DNA of 64,000 bases from Pycnococcus provasolii (taxonomy: Eukaryota > Chlorophyta > Pseudoscourfieldiophyceae > Pseudoscourfieldiales), in contig CP150552.1 in assembly GCA_049487715.1 (NCBI GenBank), forward strand, positions 930,001-994,000, in the 5' to 3' direction. The notes under the pieces were generated by a model. It was not told the DNA's origin, did no database searches, and saw only the letters and a list, made by a program, of their open reading frames with translations. Every line of letters starts with the position of its first letter. Position 1 is the first letter of the stretch. The position numbers were made by a program, and so were the translations under genes. Shown piece by piece: positions 1-8,996 of the stretch.

Positions 1-1845
1 GCGTGGACGGTCGCAGCCGCGTCACAGAAACCCCGCGACGTGGCTGTGCGCGGCATGGATCGCAAGCGCGCGACGCTACAGAAGCAGGTGGTGCATGTTA
101 GCGCACGAGGCGACGGCGTGTGGCTCGCCGCGACCGCTAGCGGCGAGCTGTGGCGACTATGGCCCATCGGCGACGAAGGCACGATGGATGCAGAGATTGT
201 GCTGCACCCTCACGTCTTTGGCTGTCGCGTACCCGGTGTTGCACCTCATCCCGGGGACAGCAGGTACTTTGCCAGCGTCGGCGACGGCGACAGCTATGCA
301 GCTCTCTGGGACGGTACGCTGCGCACACGATCGGCGAGCCTATACCTTGGCGACGACACGTGCGTGCGCGCCGCCGCAGGTGCGAATGCAGGAGTATATC
401 ACCTCGCGCGGCGTGCACGCTCATGTGCGCTGCGTCCTTCGGCTGGTGACGTGCTTGCTGTTGGGTTCTCGGACGGCGCCGTTCGTCTGTACGCCTGCCG
501 CAGCGCGTGGTCTGCGCGCGGCGCGGCGCTGATGAACCCCGCCATTCTCCTTGATCGGCCTGGTGCTGGACGGGGCTGTGAGATTCTTAAATTTGCGCCA
601 CACGGCAACGCACTCGCCGCGGGCTATCGATCAGGAAATGTCGATGTGTTCGGCGCGAGGCGCCGTGCGGTGGATGTGCCGCAGGAATGGAGGCTCGCCT
701 GCACACTCCGCGGACACAGCGCGCTCATACGATCGCTCGACTGGGACGCCGCGGGGGTAAGCTTGAAGTCGTGTGATTCCGCGATGGAGCTTCTGTACTG
801 GGACGCTCGTCGAGGGTGTCCACTGCACAGTGACGTGCGCGACGTACCTTGGCAGGCGGATAGTACGAGTTTGTTGGGATTCGAGGTGCAGGGTATCTGG
901 GCACCAGACTTTGATCCGAGCGACATCGGTGCGGTCACGGTATCGCCGAGCGGCGGCGGCATCGTTGCCACCGGCGACGACTACGGTCAGATCCGCGTCT
1001 TCCACTACCCGTGCTGCGCGAGCATGGACGCAATGGGCGACTCCGCGTCGGCGGCATGCGTCACGTACAGGGGGTATCACAGCGCTCACGTTGCGAGCGT
1101 GCGCTTCGCGTGCGATGACAGCTTTTTGTTTTCCACCGGTGGTCGCGATGGCGCGCTGCTTGCATGGTGCGTGGAAGGGTCGACGCTGCTCCCGTCGCGA
1201 GAGGCTCTTAAGGCTGAGCGCTCCGCGGCTGCCGCACGTCTCGCCGGGCCGCGTGCTCCCGTGTCTACGTCGGATTCTCCCGATGCGGCGCTCAAGCAGC
1301 TTCTGGCAGACTCTCGTGCCGCACTTGCTGCGGCATCTGATTCGGACGAATCTTCCGAGGGAGAGGGAGGAATGAATCCCGAGGCTCGTCGCCAGAAAGC
1401 CTCGGAGGATGCTGATCGCCGCGCCGCGGCAAGTCTCGCGGTTCGCAAGAGGCTGGCAAGCATCCGTAAGGAGATGCGCCGCGAGGTGCGTCGCCTTACG
1501 CGAGATGAGAGGGGCTTTCATCCCAACGCAGTCAAGCCACGCGCGGACGCGACTGGCAATGCGATGGTGTGGGGCGAGCTGCCAGAAGCGGAGGGCACCT
1601 CCGGCGGCCTCGGCGGCAAAGCCTTCGGTTGGGTGAGCGCATATACGCCGCCTGAAGGATTTATTAGTGGCGGTGGCGGTGAAGGAGGAGGAGGAGGAGG
1701 AGGAGGAGGACTTGGACTTGGACTAAGAAGACTGTGTATCATAAGAAGAGATCCTTTATTAATTCCCAGTCGTGCCTCTTGTGCGATTTCTTCAAATGTT
1801 GCCCCGTCAACAACTCGCCTTCGGCGCCGAGGCAGGAGAGGATAA
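1..1845 (+). CDS. EML-like WD40 microtubule-associated protein (5' end outside window)
   Basis: The frame is open from base 1, so the N-terminus (the usual HELP/first propeller) lies outside the window. WD40 blades run to about residue 390. The stretch with LRGHSALIRSLDWD, YWDARRGC, LGFEVQGIW and VATGDDYGQIRVFHYP matches the second propeller of echinoderm microtubule-associated protein-like (EML) proteins, in which the GFEVQGIWP and ATGDDFG motifs are characteristic. EML proteins bind microtubules and are common in ciliated cells. After the propeller comes an Arg/Glu-rich tail, then a glycine run encoded by a (GGA)n tract near 1684-1710. The last 60 residues are low complexity and basic, so the true end may be spliced or shorter. 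Confident for the family, less so for the C-terminus. Confidence 0.8.
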   Translation, partial: AWTVAAASQKPRDVAVRGMDRKRATLQKQVVHVSARGDGVWLAATASGELWRLWPIGDEGTMDAEIVLHPHVFGCRVPGVAPHPGDSRYFASVGDGDSYAALWDGTLRTRSASLYLGDDTCVRAAAGANAGVYHLARRARSCALRPSAGDVLAVGFSDGAVRLYACRSAWSARGAALMNPAILLDRPGAGRGCEILKFAPHGNALAAGYRSGNVDVFGARRRAVDVPQEWRLACTLRGHSALIRSLDWDAAGVSLKSCDSAMELLYWDARRGCPLHSDVRDVPWQADSTSLLGFEVQGIWAPDFDPSDIGAVTVSPSGGGIVATGDDYGQIRVFHYPCCASMDAMGDSASAACVTYRGYHSAHVASVRFACDDSFLFSTGGRDGALLAWCVEGSTLLPSREALKAERSAAAARLAGPRAPVSTSDSPDAALKQLLADSRAALAAASDSDESSEGEGGMNPEARRQKASEDADRRAAASLAVRKRLASIRKEMRREVRRLTRDERGFHPNAVKPRADATGNAMVWGELPEAEGTSGGLGGKAFGWVSAYTPPEGFISGGGGEGGGGGGGGGLGLGLRRLCIIRRDPLLIPSRASCAISSNVAPSTTRLRRRGRRG

Positions 1846-2277
1846 GCAGCATGGAGGCGAAGCCTTTGCCGCCCTTCCACTGGACTCGTCCATCGAATAT
1901 GGGTACCAGGCGATCACATGTCTTGCTCTTCTTCTTGACTCTGTTTGTGGCCACACTGATCGCGAGCGCGAGGGATATTGACGGAACGCGCCACTAGTTA
2001 GGGGAGATGGTTGTGGTGTGTGTAGTTGTTGTTGTTGTTGTTCTTGTTGTGTGCCAACGGCACCGTCATCGCCTACCCCAGACGCCATTGTTGTTGCGTA
2101 GGGTAAGAGAAATTAGTAGTCAAGAATGAGTTACAAGTGTAAAGAAAAGAAGAAGCGCGCCGCCAGTGCGCCACGTGCCCAGCGCGTCGAGCGATCGTGA
2201 TCACACGATCGCCATCTTTACATCAATGGAAAACGTCTTGAGTTGTTTATTCCAAAGGGGGGGATTATAGTGGGCTG
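1846..2277. other. Intergenic stretch with a possible small minus-strand gene
   Basis: No gene is clear here. On the minus strand one frame (about 1954 down to 1739) has well-biased codons and ends with the peptide DWELIKDLFL, and a separate frame begins with an ATG at 2088. They do not join without a splice I cannot prove. On the plus strand a 48-codon frame from 1850 has one hydrophobic segment. None is convincing. Confidence 0.3.
2191..2212. repeat. Perfect 9-bp inverted repeat
   Basis: GCGATCGTG and CACGATCGC flank a 4-nt spacer (ATCA). The arms are exact complements. It could be a dimeric protein-binding site or a relic of a mobile element; it lies just beyond the 3' end of the chromodomain fragment. 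Confidence 0.6.
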
Positions 2278-2916
2278 TCAGTCACCCACTATCTCTGCCG
2301 CGCGTCGCTTGCATTTGTTGGCTGGGATCGAATCGATTGTTGGCGGTGATGTTGGGTCCTCCTCCTCATTCGGATCCTCCTCCTGAGTTCGAGGCGCGTC
2401 AGGTTCTGGTTTGGACGATGGTGAGGCGTCGACTGCGGATTCTCCATTGATCCGCTTGAGGAATTCACGTTGAACATCCGCAGGCATTTCATTCCAAGGT
2501 GGCGCTTTACGACGTTCCATCTCCAGGTTACCGCCTCGCAGGTTCGACGAGGGCTCCCACGTTAGGCGGTCGTACCCTTCCCACTGAATGAGGTAGAGAG
2601 TTGAGCGGGCTGTTTGCTTGTACGCAAGGATTCGGTCCACGACGAACTGACCGTCCGATAGGCCTTCGCGCAAAGCTTGTTTTCGTTGTCGCTGAGTAGC
2701 GTTAGTCCAGGCGTTGAGCCTTGACGCAGTCTCAGAGGCATTACTCTCCTCCTCGCGAATGCCAATCGCGTTCGTAGAGTATCGAGCCCACCAGCGTTTG
2801 GTAGTGCGGTCGTATTTTGTGATAACACTCCGTGGTCCCCTCCCTTCACGTATAGGCCGGTGGTTTCCAACATGGAACCGGGTCGTGGCCGAGAAGGCCA
2901 AGTGGAACCACGGCTA
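2278..2916 (-). pseudogene. Chromodomain fragment, probably retroelement-derived
   Basis: The minus-strand frame encodes a chromodomain: FVVDRILAYKQTARSTLYLI followed by QWEGYDRLTWEPSSNL, with the aromatic and Trp positions of the fold. Before it is a segment, KYDRTTKRWWARY, like those near the ends of LTR-retrotransposon polyproteins; after it is an acidic tail. The frame is closed by an in-frame TAG at 2914-2916 and there is no ATG ahead of the chromodomain. It is therefore either a downstream exon or a broken remnant. Its codon use is less GC-rich at third positions than the neighbouring genes, which fits a former chromovirus-type (Ty3/gypsy) integrase tail. A cellular HP1-like gene with unseen 5' exons is the alternative. 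Confidence 0.55.
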
Positions 2917-3331
2917 TCGCCGGAGGACGCTGCGGAGGCTCGAAAGATCTTACATGCCCCGCCCGGAGGTTTCGACCGAGGTAAAAGACACCGTTCGCGA
3001 AATACTGGTACAAGACCAAGAACGACGGCTTGGGCAGCTCAGGCAAGAGTTCACGGACAACCAGGGCAACCCACGTACGCCGCTACACGCGAAACTTCTC
3101 AAACAATTGACGGCGGCGGCGGCGGTTCATCCATATCTGTTTCCGCGTATCGGCCAGCCCCTCCAAAGTACACTTTCGGTCGGCCTCGGCCCCTCGCCCC
3201 CTCCCGCCCGCACGGCAGCAAGGCTCGACGATGGCGGCGGCGGCGACGCTGCGCATGACACCACCGCCATGCTCCCTCCTCACTCAAGTCACCACCATCT
3301 CCGCAGCAACTTTCGTACCAACCTAAGGTAG
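2714..3331 (+). CDS. Uncertain plus-strand reading frame
   Basis: A 205-codon frame overlaps the chromodomain fragment antisense. Its first third is probably a shadow. From about 2870 to 3110 the third codon positions become strongly GC and the product reads like a basic, helical protein (KWNHGYRRRTLRRLERSYMP, then VKDTVREILVQDQERRLGQL). I do not recognise a family. It may be one exon of a small gene whose 5' part was disturbed by the chromodomain insertion, or chance. The remainder up to 3498 is GC-rich, with GGC/GGCGGC runs and no supported gene. Confidence 0.25.
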   Translation: MSLDAVSEALLSSSRMPIAFVEYRAHQRLVVRSYFVITLRGPLPSRIGRWFPTWNRVVAEKAKWNHGYRRRTLRRLERSYMPRPEVSTEVKDTVREILVQDQERRLGQLRQEFTDNQGNPRTPLHAKLLKQLTAAAAVHPYLFPRIGQPLQSTLSVGLGPSPPPARTAARLDDGGGGDAAHDTTAMLPPHSSHHHLRSNFRTNLR

Positions 3332-3498
3332 TTCTCTTATATACACACAAATGGCTCGACCGGGATCCCCAGAGGATCCCCAGGGGCAAAAACCATGCTC
3401 GCAAGAACGTGATCTACGACGGATCCCCATCACGCGCCCGGGGCCCGCCCCCCCCCTGACCCTCTCACTCCATCATCGCCGAGTGTCCGTCAGTCACC

Positions 3499-4876
3499 AT
3501 GGCTGGGTTGGCTGGGTTGGCGGCTGTGCGCCGTCTGCTCACTCCTCTGGTTGTCAAGGCAATAGGCGGGATCCAAACGCACGGCGCAGGTCTAGCACGT
3601 GCGCATCCTTCCGCAGCGCCTGCCTGCGTTAATGGGTTGCGGTCTTGGTTCGGCTCGGTTGGTTCGGTGGGCCGCAGCTTCTCTTCGTGCGCGGGTGCAG
3701 ACGAACCTCCTCCTCCTACACAAGTGGAAGGCACCGAGTCCTCCTCCTCTGACTCCTTCCTCCTCCAAAGACGAAGAACTGCCTGAGCTGACGTGGGAGC
3801 AGAAGATGGGCTTGAAAAAGTCGGAAATTCCTGACGGATGGAACCCCAGGACGTCCTTGCACCCGAAGGAGCGACCGCCGCCGCCGTATTTCGATATTGG
3901 CATACCGCGACGCGACGACCCTGACTGGGTGTATGAGTGGCTCGAAGATGCCACGAACCCGGAGTGGACGGATATCATCGACAGGCACGACCAGTGGCAC
4001 TTTGTGAACCTTGACGGCACGCCGCTAGAGGAGGACTACGCGCACCTCCCCGGCGACGACGAGCCGGTGGAGATTCCGAGGCGGGTGTTGAACGGCATGC
4101 TCAGCTCCGACGCGTGTAGGGAAATCTACCAGAAGTGGAAGGACAACCCCAAGAAGAACACGCCGGAGGCGCTCGCGGAGGAGTACAACATAGGATTTAA
4201 GCGCTGCTACGGCATCATCCGTCTATGGGAGGTGGAAGACAAGTGGATGTCAGGCGAAATCGAGTTGCCCGGCTTGGACAGGGTGCTCGCGCCCAAGATT
4301 GAAAAGTTCTACGACGGCAAGCATCATCGCTTCATGCCACACGGGCTTGATCCGGAGAGACACCGCCGCATCTTCCCGACCGCCCCTATGTTCATTTTCG
4401 GCACGAAGGAGGAGCTCGAGAAGCCACTGACTGAGGACAACCAGCCGATCGAAACGGACGAGGAGATCATATTGCGCGAGGAGAAGCTCATCAACCGCCA
4501 GTTCGTTGAGAAGGTTGACTATAACATTGGCATCGTGGGAGGAGGCTTGATAAGGAATCAACGTCGCACGCGCAACGGGCCCGTGAAGCCGCCAGGTGGC
4601 CACGACATCCTTGTACAGCCGCTCCACGGCAAGAGAGGTGGATTCGCCAAGAAGAGGAAGCACCAGAAGGACAAGATTCGGCGCATCGGCGTCTACAAGG
4701 GTCCCTTCCTCGAAGGCGAAGAGGAGAAAAAACAGCGAATGCGGGCGTACGTCAGCAAGCCGGATGGCACACAGAGAACACTCGACAGCAACGAGGTTGC
4801 ATTTTACAAGCGAAGGAAGCAGGGAATCATTCTGCGCAATCGCGAAGGCCACTTTGGCGAAGTCATGGGCAAGTAG
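3499..4876 (+). CDS. Mitochondrial ribosomal-type protein (mS45/Bot1p-like), probable 76-nt intron
   Basis: The body (WTDIIDRHDQWHFVNLDGTP, then IYQKWKDNPKKNTPEALAEE and YNIGFKRCYGIIRLWEVEDK) resembles the eukaryotic mitochondrial regulator / mS45 (Bot1p) family, small-subunit mitoribosome proteins. The C-terminus is very basic (GFAKKRKHQKDKIRR). Two starts are possible. An ATG at 3499 gives MAGLAGLAAVRRLLTPLVVK ending in RSFSS, a classic mitochondrial presequence, but is one frame off. A GT-AG intron at 3695-3770 (76 nt, ending TCCTCCAAAG) restores the frame exactly, giving SSCADEELPELTW, and matches the size of two other introns here (74 and 77 nt). Alternatively an unspliced frame starts at 3599. 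The family name is tentative; the mitochondrial location is likely. Confidence 0.6.
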
Positions 4877-4997
4877 CGTTCGCGTCGCGCTTCGCTCGAG
4901 AATGAACGGTACAGGTAATTACCATGTAAAGTGATGGAAGGTGCGAAAAAGCTCGATTACTACGTACAAGGGCAACTTCGCCAACCCATTTTCGGTA

Positions 4998-5609
4998 TCA
5001 GTCGGTGAGGGCTGCATTTCGCCAGTCCTTCTCAACATCCTCGAAGTGGTCGTCAAAGTCCACGACGCGCTCGTGGCGGTTTTCGTCGACGTAGCTGTCG
5101 ACGAGGTTCGCGGGATTTCCACCGACGCTCAGCCGTCCCGATGCACCACTGGCGCTGTGATCACCAGCACATGTCCACGACTGCCCTCCCCCCTTTACGA
5201 AAAGCTGAAGCCCGAGCGCCGCGGCCCCGCTTTCCGCGCGATCTGCGTCGAGGAGCAGAAGGCTCACGCCGCTCGCATCGCCACCGCTCGCCTGTGCCGC
5301 CGACACCGCCGCCTCGCCTAGCTTCGCGACGAGCGGCGGGACGCTTGTTAGCTTCTCTCCCCTGGCGTCAGCGTAGTAGAATCCGACGATCTGCTCCTTA
5401 CTCTGCTCCGCGTGCTTGGCGATGAGCGTGAGCGCCACCTCTATGCACGGCGCGAGCGCGAGCGCGACGTGCGTGAGAGGCACGGCGTTTGTGATATCTG
5501 CGTGCGAGCGTCCGAGGAGCACGCCCGAGACTGCGAGCTTCGGGTGTTTGAGCGCGTGCAGTGCCAGCACGGAGTACGCGCGCGAGGATAGGCTCACCTT
5601 GCCCGCCAT
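4998..5609 (-). CDS. EMC8/9: ER membrane protein complex subunit 8/9
   Basis: The 203-residue product starts MAGKVSLSSRAYSVLALHAL and carries LKHPKLAVSGVLLGR, PLTHVALALAPCIEVALTLI, IVGFYYADAR and a C-terminal WRNAALTD. This is the EMC8/EMC9 (COX4NB, UPF0172) family: a non-catalytic MPN-fold subunit on the cytosolic side of the ER membrane protein complex, which inserts tail-anchored and multipass proteins. Length is normal for the family (about 200). The frame is open further upstream to 5855, but the ATG at 5609 begins exactly where family proteins begin. It is divergent from the selenoprotein gene; the 254-bp shared promoter holds two TTCGGGGTT motifs. Confidence 0.88.
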   Translation of the reverse strand: MAGKVSLSSRAYSVLALHALKHPKLAVSGVLLGRSHADITNAVPLTHVALALAPCIEVALTLIAKHAEQSKEQIVGFYYADARGEKLTSVPPLVAKLGEAAVSAAQASGGDASGVSLLLLDADRAESGAAALGLQLFVKGGGQSWTCAGDHSASGASGRLSVGGNPANLVDSYVDENRHERVVDFDDHFEDVEKDWRNAALTD

Positions 5610-5863
5610 GGCTATAGGTATGACGGCGCCGAAAAGGAGGGGAACGCAGGGGAACGCGAGCGAACGTTCGGTTTCGGGGTTGCAAGCGGGAAGAAAAGGC
5701 AAGGTCAGGTTCGGGGTTAAGGGTTCTCCCTTTTCTCTCAACCTTTTTCTCTCCGCCATTGCCGCCTTTCTCGCTGCGCTGGAGTTGTGGCTGCACCGCC
5801 CGCTTTCGCTGGCTGTAGCCCAGTTGCGCACTCCGCGCTGCACTGTAAGGCGCACTCACTCTT

Positions 5864-6289
5864 ATGGCCGGCCACGTGCTCGTGCTCCTGCTGGGGTTAG
5901 TGGGTTCCGCGACTTCATCGGCACAGCCAACCGGTGTCCTGGCAGCGCAACCAACCGGTGATGACATGGCAGAACCCCCCGCCCCGCCGCGCGTGTACCG
6001 CCCAAAGGCGATCCTCGAACTGCCCACGCAGTGACAGCTCAAAAGGTTCCCGCATCTCCTCGCGTTTGTCGACCGACGCGCGCATAATTACCCCACGCTG
6101 GAAGTGCGCACGTCTGGGAAAGGGCCTCGCCTAATATACACGAGCCATGGAGGCGAAGGCATACGGTCCATCGTCGATGTCAGCGACTATACCGTACGCA
6201 CCCTCGAGGAGGAACTCGAGTTCAACGGCGTGTGGCCCATACGCACAAGGAACGCGGGTGGAAAGGCGGCGGACGACGAGCTGAGGTAG
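5864..6289 (+). CDS. Sep15/SelM-family selenoprotein, in-frame TGA read as Sec
   Basis: The frame from ATG 5864 encodes a signal peptide (MAGHVLVLLLGLVGSATSSA), a short linker, then reaches TGA at 6032-6034 (codon 57). It continues in the same frame for 84 codons to TAG at 6287-6289. The sequence after the TGA (QLKRFPHLLAFVDRRAHNYP, TLEVR, GPRLIYTSHGGEGIRSIVDV, then a helix with LEEELEF) fits the thioredoxin-like Sep15/SelM fold, where Sec is followed by QL-x-R-x-PEV-x-AF. It would act as an ER-lumen thiol oxidoreductase. Oddly, the residues before Sec are LPTQ, not the CGG or CG of SelM/Sep15, so no partner Cys is present. A candidate SECIS follows. A mutated pseudogene is the alternative, but the open, conserved downstream frame argues against it. 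Confidence 0.78.
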
Positions 6290-6299
6290 CAAAGCTTGT

Positions 6300-6376
6300 G
6301 CCCGTGACGTGCGTTGGCATATATACGACCAAAAATACAAAACCGCCAGAACGGCGGTGGCTAGCGCACCGAGGCA
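6300..6376 (+). promoter_or_regulatory. Candidate SECIS element
   Basis: Eleven bases after the selenoprotein stop, TGAC (6305-6308) is followed by GTGCGTTGGC, which pairs over 10 bp (two G-T wobbles) with GCTAGCGCAC (6360-6369), then CGAG. That arrangement reproduces the UGA/GA non-Watson-Crick core of a eukaryotic SECIS. The apical part is longer than usual; it holds an A-run (AAAAA) and a second hairpin, ACCGCC-AGAAC-GGCGGT. Placement and core fit; the apical geometry is atypical. Confidence 0.5.
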
Positions 6377-6450
6377 AACAAGTTAGGATCACAAAAACCT
6401 CAGACGATGTTGTAACTCTCACTGTAAAATTTTATGATAACTGTTCTTCC

Positions 6451-8232
6451 TTATGTGCCTGCATTGTTCTCGACAACAACCTCAGCAGCCTGGTTCATCT
6501 TCTCGCGCCACTCCAAATTCTTTTTCGTTTCTAGCTGATGAAGGACGTCGAAGATGAAGTTCTCGAGTTCCCAGTATTCCACAATTCCATCCTCGGTTGT
6601 GTCAACCGCGCTCATAACAGCCTCCACCTCCCACTCGCTGAGCTCCACCTTCGTTCCGTCCGCGGTTGTCATCATCTTCAGCATCTGCTCCAGCTCGTCC
6701 ATCGTGAGAACGCCGTTCTGGTCAGCATCCACCATCACAAACGCTGTTCGCAGGATGTCAACCACCTCCTCGTACGGAAGGCCGTGGATCGCACGTGCTC
6801 CGGCGCTGTCCGCCACCGTCATGGCGGCATCCAGCTCGATGTATTTTTTGTCCGCCGCCTCGAGTTCATACATGATGTGTGCAGCCACGGGAACGAATGC
6901 GGCGTAGCTAATCATGCCATCCGCCTTCGCATCCGCCTCGCCCGCAATCGCAGCCACCTGGGCCTTGGACAGACACATGCCGTAGTCGTCGCTGAACATG
7001 ATGATCGCCTCGTTCAAGTTGCGCCTTGAAAGCTGGCCAGTCTGGTCCACGTCCATGGCGGCAAAGTAGTCGAGCAATATCTGCTGCATCGCGTCGTCCG
7101 AGCTCAGCGCCTCCTCCTCCTCCATTTTCGCAACCTTGCGCTCGACGAGCACGAGGAAGCACATGGGGATGAACTCATCGTACGAGATCTTTCCGTCATC
7201 GTTCGCGTCGATCGAGCTCATCAGCAGGTTCACCTCCTTGCGCGAGAAGCCGAGCTGGCTCGCCTGCAGGCACTTTTTGAACTCCTTCCTGCTCAGCACG
7301 CCATTGCCGTCCTTGTCGAAGTGCTGGAAGACGCGCAACATCTTCTCCTCGAGCTCGCCGCGTTGCATGCCCTTGATGAGGTCACCCACCGCCTCACGTC
7401 GCCTTTCCTCAGCCGCTTCCTCGCGTGCCTGGCGCGCAGACTCCTTTGCCTGTTGCATGGAGATAAGGTCGACCATCAAAGGAACGAACTCGTCGTAGCT
7501 GACGAGCCCGTCGTCGTTCTCGTCAGCCTCTGCTAGAATTTCGCGCACGAGGTTATCAGACAGGTTCATTTCGCTCCCCTTGAGCAGCGTCTTAAGCTCT
7601 TTCCTGTCGAGCACGCCGTTTTTGTCGACGTCGTACTCGACGAATACCTTCGTGATGGCTTCTCGCAGCTCGGCAGGCTCCATCAGCCAGAGTGGCACAT
7701 CCACAGCCGTCGCAGGCTGCTCCTCCTTTAGCTCCTCCTCCTCGGCCAGGTGGAATGACCGCTGAACGAGGAAAGACATGGGGTTGTCCGGCTTCACGTC
7801 GAGAAGCTCTTCGGTGAGGCGCTGCATGAAAGCGTGCGCCGCCTTTCGGTTTTGCTCCGTTTCGTCCGCACTGAGCACCGTCGTTTCCCTGGGCGCGAGT
7901 CTTGGAAATCTTTGCAGCGCAATATTTGCGAACGTCGCGGGAAACTTTGGTACATTTTGCTCGAGTTGCGCTTCGATGGCGTCAAGGACGGATGCGATGG
8001 ACATGTATCGCGGCATGAGCGACGCCTGCGAGTTATCGCCGGGTGCGAAGTTGTGCAAGGTCTTTAGGTACTTTTGTCTGTACACCACCTCGACCGCGTT
8101 GCTGCACGCGGCCCTTCCCTCGTGCGACACTTCGAGCGACGTCTGTGCGGCGAGCAGGTCGTCTTCTGCGAACTCCATGGTGTTGAGCGTGCCCGTGGCC
8201 ACAGGCAGTGCGGCGCCGGTGACGGATAGCAT
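6451..8232 (-). CDS. Multi-EF-hand calcium-binding protein, axonemal type
   Basis: The product from ATG 8232 is 593 residues. An N-terminal region contains a RIIa/Dpy-30-like segment (VKPDNPMSFLVQRSFHL). It is followed by four EF-hand pairs: loops DVDKNGVLDRKE, DENDDGLVSYDE, DKDGNGVLSRKE, DANDDGKISYDE, DVDQTGQLSRRN, a degenerate DAKADGMISYAA, DADQNGVLTMDE and DTTEDGIVEYWE. Charged helices (AKESARQAREEAAEERRREA) separate the pairs. It is a paralogue of the gene at 48097-49596. RIIa domains dock on A-kinase anchoring and radial-spoke-type helices, so a calcium sensor of the cilium is a reasonable role. Upstream in-frame codons to 8331 look non-coding. Confidence 0.75.
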   Translation of the reverse strand: MLSVTGAALPVATGTLNTMEFAEDDLLAAQTSLEVSHEGRAACSNAVEVVYRQKYLKTLHNFAPGDNSQASLMPRYMSIASVLDAIEAQLEQNVPKFPATFANIALQRFPRLAPRETTVLSADETEQNRKAAHAFMQRLTEELLDVKPDNPMSFLVQRSFHLAEEEELKEEQPATAVDVPLWLMEPAELREAITKVFVEYDVDKNGVLDRKELKTLLKGSEMNLSDNLVREILAEADENDDGLVSYDEFVPLMVDLISMQQAKESARQAREEAAEERRREAVGDLIKGMQRGELEEKMLRVFQHFDKDGNGVLSRKEFKKCLQASQLGFSRKEVNLLMSSIDANDDGKISYDEFIPMCFLVLVERKVAKMEEEEALSSDDAMQQILLDYFAAMDVDQTGQLSRRNLNEAIIMFSDDYGMCLSKAQVAAIAGEADAKADGMISYAAFVPVAAHIMYELEAADKKYIELDAAMTVADSAGARAIHGLPYEEVVDILRTAFVMVDADQNGVLTMDELEQMLKMMTTADGTKVELSEWEVEAVMSAVDTTEDGIVEYWELENFIFDVLHQLETKKNLEWREKMNQAAEVVVENNAGT

Positions 8233-8996
8233 GTCTTGCAGCTGAGGCGGTGACCAGTGATGGGCAGCAGGCCGTTGGTGGTGAACGCAATAAGAACTGA
8301 TCAACTTAACTGTTCGTCGGCGGGCCTTCATACTGTACTTACCAACCTATTGTACTGTACCAACCTATTGATCAGAAGACTGGCGTCGTCGTCGTCGTCG
8401 TCGTCGTCCAGGCAAGTCCACGCCTTGTTTTCAGACTTCAAGGCTCAGGCAGTCAGGACCTACCTCCCCCTGTAAACCTGTAGTCCTGTCAGCCTCGCTT
8501 TCTTTCGCGCTTGCAGTGGTGGAGTCAGTGGTGGTAATCTTTAACACGAGATCAAAGGGTGGTAGGAAGTCCCATTGCCAAAGCAGAGCAGAGCAGAGCA
8601 AAGACGGACAGATACATACAATACAATACGGGTGATATCGTCCCTCTTCCAACCCGGTACAGTACCTACATAGGCTTCCTAAAGTAGTGGTACAATTACA
8701 GTAAAGGTGAGACTACATACCGTAAAGGTAGTGCGAAGTTGCTCGTTCCCCTCCCTTCCTCCTTCCTACCTCGTACGCATCCTCACATTGCTTGCTTGTC
8801 CGAAGGCGATGTATGCTCGATGGATTGAAGGCGATCGCACGAATCTGCGCAGCCTCTCGGAAGGAAAAACGACAGCTCAGATTCCCACTGTAATCTCCCG
8901 TTGTTTTCCTCGCTTTGTTCGGGGACTCGTCGATACCGGGCCGCCTCTCCACGTCATAGTTGGTACCCCCTTCCTCTCCGTCTGAGTTTGACTGCG
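8233..8996. other. Divergent intergenic region with a (CGT)n tract
   Basis: This 764-bp gap between divergent genes holds a CGT/GTC microsatellite at about 8387-8410 and a short AGAGC repeat near 8584-8600. I see no gene or RNA in it; the promoters of both neighbours must lie here. Confidence 0.6.

Noticed and set aside
1518-1880. Minus-strand frame with a long proline run
   Set aside because: The prolines are the complement of the (GGA)n tract in the EML-like gene; no start or family features.
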